From contig JACCGJ010010537.1 in NCBI GenBank assembly GCA_013407085.1, positions 62,001-126,000 of the forward strand: a stretch of 64,000 nt of DNA, in the 5' to 3' direction. The notes under the pieces were generated by a model. It searched no databases, was not told the DNA's origin, and saw nothing but the letters and a program-made list of their open reading frames with translations. Source of the DNA: Atriophallophorus winterbourni (lineage: Eukaryota; Platyhelminthes; Trematoda; Plagiorchiida; Microphallidae). Both the position numbers and the translations under genes were made by a program. This document shows positions 49,100 to 60,096 of the stretch, one piece after another. Every line of letters starts with the position of its first letter. Within the stretch, counting starts at the first letter, position 1.

Positions 49100-50610
49100 A
49101 ACATAATATTTGAAAAAAGTTAAAATCTACTTTTAAATGCGAATAAATTTCAAGTAAATAAACCATCTTCACCATGAAAAGAAATTTGTCTACCGGAGAT
49201 GTACATTTTAATACTGAAGAATCTTTACTTCGGAATATAAATAAATTATTATTGGATGTCACGGATATGTTGGGCATTATCAACGATTATTCTGAATTTT
49301 TTGCTTCATGATTACAAACGTGGCATTAAAATTAAGCCCCCGCAAGTTTAACCCACTCCCTTCATTGTTAATAACATTGTTCCCAAAGTTCACCACATAT
49401 ATAGTAGCAATTACTGGAGATAACGGTCAAACTATTACTTACCCTCCTTTTTGTTTATATATATTTTTATTTTATTTATTTTGTTTTTATAATTTAAATA
49501 CGAAATGTTTTATGATTAAGTAAATTGACACTTCGTTGAAAAATTTTCTGGGCAATCAAATTTGTACAATTCAGAAACTGACATCTGAATCCAGTGCGTT
49601 TTCAGTTAATTGTAATAAACTTGTCATATCCACATTCGTGAACAAGGCACTCACATCGAAGCTAAGCATTATTTCATCGTCCCCAATTGTGACTGACTGT
49701 AAGCGTGAAGTAAATTCATATGCCTTTTTGATGATCGAGGCAGCATTACCATCTAATGGTCTCAACAATAGGACAGATGTCTCGATATTCGTGTATCAGT
49801 GATCCTATCCCACCAACGATAGATTGTACCAGAATGTTTCCTTTTATTATTTTAGAAAGACTATCGAAGCAAGAAATAAGAATTAATTGCGAATGTAATC
49901 TACACCATAAAACCATTCCCAATCTCTCATTAATACTAAGTAAGTACACTGGAACAACTATTGGGCAGTTATTCGTACATATTTCGTTTTGATATTATCT
50001 TTCCGTTCATAAGGAGCATGGGGTAAGTGCTTAATAACCTTGTCAAAATAATTATTCTCATTCAGAATTAGAGTAACTTTTTCTTAATCGGTCTCAGTAT
50101 TAGATATATCCGCACCTTGTTTGAGGTTACAAATTTCTTGTCATTCTTGCAAATCAACATTTGATTATCATTGCTCTTTTGGTTAATAAGAACACCGATG
50201 ATACAGTTTCTTATCCTGTTAGCTTTCTTAGTAGGAAGTTTATTCAAAAAGCCCATAATACAATGGATAATTTTATTAACATTCTTCAAACTCTTACGCA
50301 GAAATTCAATCTTTTCTCCAAAAATCTTTGCTCATCCTATGAAAGCATTCGATTAGACAAATTCATGACATACGAATATTTACTGTTCGATACTACCTCA
50401 TTAATGTCATCTGACGATTTTTCATTATTATATTTTGATAAATTGTTAAAATGGGTGTTTTGTCTTTCCTTTATACGCTCCGTTATTTTATCTAAGACAA
50501 CCGCGGGCTTTACAATAATTCTCAAGAAATCCACTTCAAATATTTGGTTTGCAGTTTCGACATTCTTCTGGAAGTTTTTGATAAAGCAGCCAATAGTTTT
50601 TTAATGGCAT
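49100..50610 (-). mobile_element. Penelope-like retroelement, RT relic
   Basis: Minus-strand pieces include NLSNRMLS followed by DEQRFLEKRLNFCV (50360-50290), a pattern of the N-terminal part of Penelope-like ORFs. Further on is SVTIGDDEIMLSFDVSALFT (49700-49630), the RT motif A region with its Asp. At least three frames are needed. The YxDD box, thumb and GIY-YIG endonuclease were not found. Inactive. Confidence 0.65.
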
Positions 50611-51149
50611 TGCCAATCCTTAGTTTCAAAAACACCTCGGAAGCGCGCGTGGCTGATGTTTGTCGACTTGCGTGAATTAACTGGAGGTTTCACCACAATA
50701 TCCCTTGCTATTACGGCACTTCTGATACAGAAGCCTCAATCATTTGAATAAACTGTACCACAGGGGAACAGTTACAACTAAAGTTGAATCATAAAAAGAC
50801 ACTTTTATTGAGACTGTTTGGCACAGAAAGTAGATGGAAATATAAAATATCGATCGAAAACCGATCGATACAGACGCTGTCTCAGGATACACTTTTGCAC
50901 ATCTGTTATAGGTATTCAGATCCACAGCGTCCCTTATTTTTCATAAGATAAACCACTTATTCAGCTATGATAATTACCAAAAACAGACACATTTTACCCA
51001 TCAAGGGGGTCTTAAAACGGATGAAATTTTTACATTGAACATTCGCTTGACTGCTAAGTATTTATCATCAAGATAACTTCATCAACATTCTCGTGATCTA
51101 ATCTGGCTTGAAGAAGATCCTATCCTCGCTGAATTCCTCACGAAGAAAA

Positions 51150-51312
51150 CTTTTTTATTTTATTTTATTTTTATTTTTATTTATTTATTTATTTATTATT
51201 TATTTATTTATTTATCTATTTATTTATTTATTTATTTATTTATTCTTATTTTTATTTTATTTTATTTTATTTTATTTTTTTATTTTTTATTTTTTATTTT
51301 CATTTTTTCTAA
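51150..51312. repeat. TTTA/TTTTA microsatellite
   Basis: About 160 bp of interrupted ATTT and TTTTA units. The phenylalanine/isoleucine/leucine-rich frame across it is an artefact. It may be the antisense tail of a minus-strand retroelement. Confidence 0.9.
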
Positions 51313-51429
51313 CCATATTAGCTGGTCCCCCGACACCAATTTTCCATATTTTAACTCATTTAACACTCACTCTACTATGTTCCCTTATTCAAGTATGAGA
51401 AATTTTCAAATCCCTCCACAAAAGCTTTT

Positions 51430-54345
51430 AACCTAAACCAACATGCTCCACATAATAATCAAATACATAATAAGCCATTTTCTGATCATAGCCCCTCATC
51501 TCTTAGATTTATTCTTATCAATGCTCGATCCATAACTAACAAGATATTAGCTTTACGTTCATATCTTCTCTCTAATCCCGCTGATATTATTCTTATAACT
51601 GAATCTTGGACAAAAAAGGAACAATCAGACTGTGAACTTCTGATTCCAAACTATCACATTTTTAGAAAAGACCGCGTTTCAAAACGTGGAGGAGGTTGCC
51701 TTGTTTATGTTCACTCTAACCTCCAAGCTAACATCATCATTTCATCCGTCTTTGGTCATATCGAAGATTCTATCTGGCTGGCACTACCGGCCTTTGATCT
51801 CTTACTTGGATGCATCTACTATCCACCAGCTACTATTTCTTCATCGCTTCAACGCTTGACTGATTGTTTCATAGAAGCCTCTGTCCACCCTTCCTGCTAT
51901 AAATTAATTGCAGGAGATTTTAACATACCTTCACTTAACCAGGTAGAATGCAACGACATAAATCTTAATTCTTTTTCCAATACCATCAAACTATTAGGTT
52001 TTACACAGTTTGTTGATAAACCAACGCGCAATAAAAATATCCTCGACCTTGTCTTTACTTTGAATATCACACCTTCAAACCTTAACGTATCTCCGTCATT
52101 TTTTAATGGAGATCATAACATTATATCTTTTGAATTGAGTTGCAATAGCGTAATAACTAGTGTTTAAAAGGCACATATAATTACTCACATAGATTGGAAA
52201 ATCTTTAAAAATCTCATTAGAAACGAAGATTGGACTGAATTTTTCCTTTCTAACAATTTCAATGTAACCTCCAAAATCTTTCATAATAAACTTGTTGAGT
52301 TACTACAGAAATTTACTACCAGACATGCTAGACACCCCAAACTGAGTAAAGCTCTTAAGTTAGAAAAACGCATTGCTTATTTGACATCATATGCTCGTAA
52401 TAAGCATGACATATCTTCCCTTTTGCACGCATATGAACTATCTGACGAACTAGTACAAATTATGAACCATAAACTGATTTCTGATGAGTCTACAGCCCTC
52501 AAATCTAGTAAAAAACAGAAAGCATTATCTAAATTAATTAACGCTAAAGCATCGGAAAATTCAGATAAGATAAACTACATCATTAAACAGGATCAACATG
52601 GTAATAATTGCACAGTAGTAACTGAGCCTTTTGCTATTTGCGAAGAATTTCTTTTATTTTTCAATGCTTCATATAATAACAACTCTTATTCAGATTTAAT
52701 CATACACCCTACATGCAATACGTTAGACACAATTACAATTAATACGTCTGACATACGTAAGGTTTGTAATCAAGTTACAATCTCCTACAAACCTGATGAA
52801 ACAGGTTTCGTACCAGCAATATGCAAAATTGGATCTGAAGACTTCTTCTTATTACTACTCAATCTCTTTAATACGTCTATCGAATCAGGAACTTTCCCCT
52901 TAGAATGGAAACATTCCATTGTCATTCCGCGACATAAGTCCGGATCACTACATACAGTTACCAATTATCGACCCTTTAATCACACACCATTTCTAGCTAG
53001 AATATTTGAAAAGCTTGTCAGACAGGCCACCCTAGCATACTTGACACCAAACTATTTCATATCAAACCAGCACGGATTTCTCAACAGAAAGTCATGCGTC
53101 ACTTGTCAATTAGAATTTCCAAATTACGTGAAACAATCACTAGATTCAAACCTTGGAGTCATAGTTGTATTCATTGATATTATGAAAGCCTTCGACAGGG
53201 TCCCGCATAATCTACTCCTCGAAAAATTATCTGCTGTTGGTATTACTGTAAACCTACTTTCGTGGTTCAAATCTTTTCTTACTGGTCGCACCTTTCCGGT
53301 GGATATAAATGGCCACCTTTCTAGAACTTTGCCAATTCCAAGCGGAGTCATACAAAGTAGTGTTCTAGGTCCACTACTCTTCTTGATATTTATCAACGAT
53401 ATACTATCTGTCATAACACACTGTAAGATCTTTTTGTTTGCAGATGATCTGAAAGTCGCCATAGCCTTTCCATCTAACCAGACTAACGACTTTATATCAA
53501 AATTGAACCAAGACCTGGATGCTCTACTTCAATGGAGTATTCGAAACGGTCTTGAGTTCTCCACCCAATAAATCTACTTTCATAAATTTCAACTGTATCA
53601 TACCAAAAGATTCGATCATTCTAAATAATACACCACTACAACCAGCACAATGTGTACGTGATTTAGGTAATCGATATTATGGATCACTTACATTTCATGA
53701 ACAAATTTGCTACTTAATTTCTAAAACAAAAAAGAATATATGTTTACTTCATAGATTCATCTCTCTGACCCAGTGCAAGCTGGAACTTTACAAGTTACAT
53801 ACACTACCTTTATTAGATTACTGCAACATTATATCTAGTAACATTACTCGGTCTGATAGCTACGCTTTAGAAGGCATCCAACGTTATTTCACACGATCAA
53901 TTACCACCAGTTCGGATAATCATTCATATAAGGAAAGATGTCAGATCCTAGGATTGGAACCATTATGGTTTCGAAGAATAAAACAAAATCCTATACTCTT
54001 TTACAGAATATTGAAAAAAGATATGATCGACATTGATTTACAATTAGATTTCAAAACCTCTGAAGTATATAATCTTCGACACAAAAACAAAAAATGTATA
54101 CCGAAAATCCACAATCGTATACGAAAAGATTTCTTTATTTATAAATATTCTCGTTTATGGAATTTACTTCCTAATAATATAAGATTGAGCACTTCACAGA
54201 CTGAATTCAAAAAGCAACTCAACTCTTTTTTATCTCCGGAAAAATTAGGTAAGCTATTTCTAATTAATACAACTATAGATAATTTATACTTATACGGCAT
54301 AAAAGGCTTTCAATATTTTTTTTAGCAATAAAAAATTTTAAAGTG
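51430..54345 (+). mobile_element. CR1-like LINE, nearly intact ORF2
   Basis: A single frame runs from about 51430 to 53571, broken only by a TAA at 52165-52167. It starts with the endonuclease (LINARSITNK at about 51510, ITESWT, RGGGCLVY, AGDFNIP, GDHNIISFEL), passes through a linker and enters the RT (NYRPFNHTPF, QHGFLNRKSCVT, FIDIMKAFDRVPH, PSGVIQSSVLGPLLF, FADDLK). A one-base shift near 53560 moves reading to the C-terminal part, which ends at 54325 with the family's RLWNLLP motif. An AATAAA at 54327-54332 overlaps the region just after the stop. Only two lesions separate this copy from a complete ORF2. ORF1 was not seen. Confidence 0.9.
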
Positions 54346-54492
54346 ACATATAACTTTTTTCTTGAGAATTTACTTTTCAGAATTGTTGAAATTCAACAAA
54401 ATACACTCTCACAATTCTTGAAAGGGCGATGCAACTCATATCTCCGTGACCCGATTGAAGTGAACTCTCTATACAATCATCTGCGTTTGAAG

Positions 54493-54924
54493 TTGCATTT
54501 GGAACATCATACATGAATAAACATTGCGGTCCAGACCTACCCAAACTGTAATTAACCCATTTTAAACAATTACTGTCGTATTCGTCAAAAACATGAACCT
54601 TTATCATTTATTTTTCGATATTCTATCAACTTTATCTTGCATTTGTAACATCATACATGAATAAACATTGCGGTCCAGACCTACCCAAACTGTAATTAAC
54701 CCATTTTAAACAATTACTGTCGTATTCGTCAAAAACATGAACCTTTATCATTTATTTTTCGATATTCTATCAACTTTATGTTGCATTTGTAACATCATAC
54801 ATGAATAAACATTGCGGTCCAGACCTACCCAAACTGTAATTAACCCATTTTAAACAATTACTGTCGTATTCGTCAAAAACATGAACCTTTATCATTTATT
54901 TTTCGATATTCTATCAACTTTATG
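54493..54924. repeat. Three tandem copies of a 144-bp unit
   Basis: Units at 54493-54636, 54637-54780 and 54781-54924 start at TTGCATTT and share ACATCATACATGAATAAAC and AACATGAACCTTTATCATTT. They differ by only one or two bases. The exact period and near identity indicate recent local amplification. It lies about 150 bp after the end of the LINE at 51430. Confidence 0.95.
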
Positions 54925-56685
54925 TTTTAAACAAGCCACCATCTGTACAAATCTTATCCAACTATTTTTTACGGTTGCTAACAAAAAATGTATTTATGTT
55001 TGACCCTAACATTTGTATAATTACCGTTTTATTTGATGTATTTATTCATGAAAACAAATGATCATGCATGGCATGACTTGGTGTATTCAAGAATATAGAC
55101 TTATATTTGAAGGAATCAAAAATTGAAAATGTTTACTATCCAGCCTCTTCAGGATTTGTCGTACCTTCAATGATCACCATCATTTGAAATTCATTATTCT
55201 TTGGGACACTTCGGATTGAATATTAAACATAAAACAAGTGGTCATCAAACTTATGGCTCATTTTATACGGGGATATCAATAATTATTGTTTTTATAATTA
55301 TCATAAGGAGACGATATATAGTTCCACCATTGCTCGGATCTGCCAAAGTAACTATCTCGATTGAATCGTGTATTTCATGTAAGCAATCCCCAAGTTCATT
55401 TCATTTCAGTTTATTTTAGTAAAGTTAAGTTAAATTTGCAAAAGACGGATCGTGACTGAGTCGCCAATCGAGCTTCCAGCTTTTTTGGTGGTATGCAAAA
55501 GACGATCGTCTATTGCATGCAATAATAACGTCAATAATATCTTATGGTTTGAGAGTAATCTGGAATGCGACATGATATCTCACCAACTCAATTGGTGAGG
55601 AAAAGCATTAGTGCGTTCAGAAGACAACATGAAGCTTGCGACAACTATCAAATTATTCATAAAATGGAGGAATTAAAAAGGCTACACAGACTTGAGTCAT
55701 TCTTAGAACCCCTCATTACAATCATAAATACAATCTCTTTGGAAATACGAATTCATCAATTCACTATCCTTTCACTAAATCGATTTTTCATTTATGTGAA
55801 GTCGAGACCTAGCAAACATTTTTTATTTGTTTGTCAATTCCAGCGAGGTATAATAGCTATCGACCCATTTGTGTGTTATAAGATGCTACCAGATCATGAA
55901 TCGAAAGTATGCTGTCACGACGCATAATGTGGGTTCATAGACATTCGGCATGAGTGAATTCCTATGATTAAGTTCTCAGACATCTCACCTGATGAACAGC
56001 ATTGGCTCTACCTTTTGCTATGAGGTAGATTGAAATCGTTAACTTTAAGACTTGGAACCTAAGCGTGCGCAACACACTGAGTTTGTTGAGCTAATTTTGT
56101 GAATGTTTCGATCCTGCTTTGGGGCTCATGTAGGCCAATACCATAAATTACTTATGAGATTTGATAAAACGGGTTTGATGTTGGAAGAAATGCGTACTAA
56201 GCTTAACGTTTGCTTGTGCAATTGCGAGAACTAGCCCGAGAGAAACGCAACAACGCCAATTTGCGGACATTGCTTATCATAGCTGACCAGAAAATTACCG
56301 TACTAATTGTATAAGAAATATGATATGATGCAAATAGCCAAGTTTTAGTCACTGCTTTATCCTGCCGTCGTAAATAATGATCAGACCAATGGTTTCGGAT
56401 ACAACAGTTTAGAACTGTTGCGACGGTGTCTCGTGTTAAATAATGACTTAGTCCTGCTCCATTCTCTGACGCCATACCCTAGGAGTTGGTTTGTCGTTGT
56501 GTGCTGCTCAGTTGACAGTAGTCATTTTTAGCACACACGAAAAACGTGGGACTTATACGTTTTGTGTATATATAATATAATATACCACAGGTTTTTGATG
56601 CTTTTCATTAAAAATTGAAGAATAATTTCCATGGGTAGTGCTTGGTGAACGGAACATACCACCTTTCGTTCAGCTAACTTTTAAA
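54925..56685. other. No recognised gene
   Basis: A 120-codon plus-strand frame (55565-55927) and a 90-codon minus-strand frame (56475-56203) match nothing I know. A short direct repeat, TGCAAAAGACGGATCGT at 55438 and TGCAAAAGACGATCGT at 55495, is the only structure seen. Confidence 0.4.
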
Positions 56686-56689
56686 CACA

Positions 56690-57545
56690 CTTAATGAAAC
56701 TGCCAAGACTGGTTCTTCAGGAAGAGACTTCCACGCCCTTGCTACGCAAATTCTAAAAACCTGCATTCTGAATTCCAGCTTAGTAAGCTGTTTACTAGCC
56801 TGAGACTATTACCTCGTTTGCCAACCAAAGGAGAAAATTGAAAAAAATCATCTAATGTAACCTCGCTTTTCCTAAGCGAGAAAATTCAAAAACGCAAAGG
56901 TACGATTTTCATAGTTAAGTCCATGAAAATCTTCAAGGCCACTGGCCCCGGTTGTTCAAGGACGTTTGGGATGTTTTCTCTAGTTGACCTTTTTTGTCAC
57001 GTATGGGACACGGAAACGAATCACTAGCGTTGGGAAGAATCTTTAATGATACACATGTTCAAAAAAGTGTGCGTATTTTATACTCTGAAGACAGGGGAAT
57101 GAGCCTTACGCCCGCAATTATCTGATTTCTGCTTCTTCTGAATCGAAAGCAGAAGGGATAAAATCCCGTTTAAGCTTCATCACAGGAATAAACATGGGTT
57201 ACTTCTGCTGACAAGGCAAGCCCTGAGAGTAGAGGAACATCACTATATTACTCCGGGGATCAGATCCATTCGTCTCAACAAATGTTGATTCAACGCTCTT
57301 TTGAATAGGTGTTCTGATGGTAGAGACAGGAGCCCTTTCGGTAGAGAGTTCCAAGTGTTCACCACCTGAGTGGATAGCGTGCTCGCATTACTCAGCTTTA
57401 GTTTTCTAGGCTTTTTCAACTTAAGGTCATGCCCACGAGTCCTCGACTCACCTACTAATCGGAAGTACCGGAGGAACTCGTTTCCATATTGACCGAGAAT
57501 AATACGGCGTGTCAGGAGCAGGTCAAATTTTTCCCTTCGAAGTTC
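56690..57545 (-). mobile_element. LINE C-terminal fragments (minus strand)
   Basis: Minus-strand reading from 57545 gives REKFDLLLTRRIILGQYGNE, then VGESRTRGHDLKLKK and STQVVNTWNSLPKGLLSLP, the C-terminal end common to CR1-like ORF2. Bases 56940-56690 hold a second, more decayed fragment of the same type with a shifted frame. Confidence 0.7.
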
Positions 57546-57559
57546 TTGCTTCTCTATTT

Positions 57560-58790
57560 CCCCGGCGCCTTATGTTACACGGGAATCACATATTCATGAA
57601 CAGCAAGCAGGATTTTGCCCCGGTAGAGGATGTGCCCATCACATATTCACTCTTCGACAAGCCCTAGAATATGCCATGCTTATAGGCAGCCTAATGTAGC
57701 GATCTTTCTTTATTTTAAGTGTACTTTTGATTCGGTTGATATGAACGCATTATTTTATACCTTATTACTTAAAGGTGTCCCACAATAGTACGTAAACATA
57801 TTTCGGGCGCTTTACTCCTATAGTTCTGGGTGCGTTAGGGTGTACAATAGACTGTCAGCCAACTTTACTACGGTTAATGGTGTGCGACAAAGGTGTCCAA
57901 TTTCTCCATTTTGTTTAGTTTTGTAATTGATGCTATTATGGAAACATGTAATTCAGGCGTACCGAGACCGGTCATTTAGATAGGTCGCGATAAGAGATTT
58001 TTTTGATATTCATTATGCCGACGATGTAGTTCTACTTTTCGATTCCTGTGCGGATGCTCTGCCTACTTTAAGTCGACTATACAGTATCATACCATCCTTC
58101 TGTATACGTTTTGCACCTTCAAAATGCAAAGTTTTTTTACAGATATTGATCTGATTGAAACATCGCCAATCCTAAATAATGAGCAACTTGTTACTATAGA
58201 CTGTTTTACCTATTTGGGTAGTTGCATTACTAGCAACGCCTATTTAAATAATTAGATCACAGCTCGCATTTGCTGCTCTACGGTAGCTTTTCGTAATTTC
58301 GGTCATCTGTGGCGTCAAACATGTTTGTCTCTAAAGATCAAAGGTAGATTCTATAAAGCTACATGGTTGTATGGCAGTTAAGCATTCGGTACGCGCTACT
58401 GGTGTAATGTTGTCTGTGATTATGACAGTACGCGCGGTCTTACTGTACGGATGTGAAACACAGACTCTGAAAAACGAAGAAATAAGACGTCTGCGGGTAT
58501 TCGACAATCGCTATCTTCATGCCATCTCTGGAGTTACTTGGCACCATCAAATACATAACGCAACTATCCGTAATAAAATCGTCGGCAGCCACGTAGACAC
58601 CGAAAACATGTTAACGTGCATAGACTTTGCTGGTTAGGCCACGTATTGCGAATGGGAAATCATCGTTTTCCTAACGCGGTTTTTCGCCACTCCTGACTCG
58701 GAATGGCGTCGTTGTAATGGTGACCAGACTCTGACTTGGCTAAAACAGATGAAGGCTTTGACTGTTAAACTAGCTGCGGTTGTTGCGATC
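57560..58790 (+). mobile_element. RTE-like LINE fragment, decayed
   Basis: Reading gives HEQQAGFCPGRGCAHHIFTL (57595-57655), a damaged YxDD region (58020-58035), FTYLGSCITS (about 58208), AVLLYGCETQTL (58435-58475) and RLRVFDNRYLHAISGVTW. Many stops occur. A foreign piece of about 66 bp (58362-58427) splits the conserved YKA/TVRAVLLYGCE segment. Confidence 0.75.
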
Positions 58791-59249
58791 TGTCATCCAG
58801 GTTGGGATTCAAAGGATGAAACTTCACTGGCTTTTTACGCTTAGTGATATGGCCCAACTCGTATTCAGTGGCGGTCTTGTTGTAGATAACTTTGAGTGTT
58901 TGATTAATCTTGTCTGTTGTCAAGTGGAGTGGCGAGGAAAGCTTGTTGTGACGCGTGACATTGGAAGCTGTCATGCTGATGTCCCTCTACTCGTTCACAG
59001 CAATTGCTTGAATGCGTTTGATTCGAGGTGTAGGCGCTTCATCCCGGTGTGTCCGTTCATAATCTTTTTTAGGTCCAACTCTTACTTGTTACTTGTGTGC
59101 GACTATCTCCTCCTGGAGGATGAGTCGGCTTTAATGAAGATTCTTGGGAATTTGGGTACATAGTGGCGCCCCCAGCACCACTCGGTCCAACTCTTCCAAA
59201 TATCTGGCTGAATTATTTATTATGTCATGGTTGTATGGCAGTTAAGCAC

Positions 59250-59500
59250 TCGGTGCTTGTTTTCGGGTATGCGCGGATGTGCAATCGTGCAGCACTTCTG
59301 TAATACGCAGCTAACGCCGTGCTAAATTGATTTGGCACCGGTAGTGAGCTGCATCCGAGTACACGCTGGAGTCTCACTGCTCTTGCTATTTTCCTTCCTC
59401 TTATCTGTCTAGACCTTGGCACCCTGACAGTATCTTAGCCCACGTTCAGTCTCTGACTGCGGCACTTTGCCTAGATCAGGCGTGTGCTTTCGTATCATAC
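59250..59500 (-). repeat. Dispersed SINE-like repeat, near-complete inverted copy
   Basis: The reverse complement matches the 11126-11346 unit from GATCTAGGCAAAGTGCCGC through CAGCCTGTTT-like and TGCAGCTCAC segments to TTGCACATCCG. A shorter inverted piece follows at 59680-59775. Confidence 0.75.
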
Positions 59501-59509
59501 CATATGGCA

Positions 59510-60084
59510 TGGATCTAGTTACCTGGTTAAGCAAACACTTCTGTCATAGAAGATAGTTTTACAGAGAATAGAATTAATCCATTTGAGGATTGCCCTTTCA
59601 ATATTGCTGTTTCGGCGCACGCCCCAACGTTATCTTCCGATCGAAATGCACATGACGCATTTACAGCCAACTTTTCTCGTGCATCTATCTAGTCCTGGAC
59701 AACCTGACATTATCTCCACTTACGCGCAGTATCTGACTGTACGACATTACCTGAATCCAGGCTTGTAGTTTCATGCACAACCAACTTCAATCCGTTGTCT
59801 GCCAAGCTACTTCGCAATGCCATTATGTTCGTGGTCGATAATTGTAATGTACGTACTAGGTAAGCAGATTGGGCAAAAAGCTAAATTGTATGCAGGTTTA
59901 TCGTATGACAGCCAAATATTAGTTGTTTCATTATTCGTGTTCTATTTACGCGATCTGCTTATTAGCACCAACTGTTGCCCTTTTTCTGTGCTAAAATTCG
60001 ATGCCCTCCACCTATTTTCACTATTTACAATTGTCCACATTGTTGTACACATTTCAGCCTCATCTGGTTACGTTTGTGTACTAA
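59510..60084. other. No recognised exon before the PCM1-like gene
   Basis: Contains a partial inverted SINE-like piece (59680-59775). No exon joining in frame to 60097 could be identified; a stop codon lies at 60082-60084 in the frame of the next exon. Confidence 0.4.
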
Positions 60085-60096
60085 ATGTGTACGGAG

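Noticed and set aside
51108..51398. Hydrophobic 96-codon frame, possible membrane protein
   Set aside because: It is a translation of the TTTA/TTTTA microsatellite and has no non-repeat coding signal.
55565..55927. 120-codon plus-strand frame
   Set aside because: Composition is unremarkable and no family or splice structure supports it.
56203..56475. 90-codon minus-strand frame starting at an ATG
   Set aside because: No recognised motif; lies among LINE remnants and could be part of a repeat.
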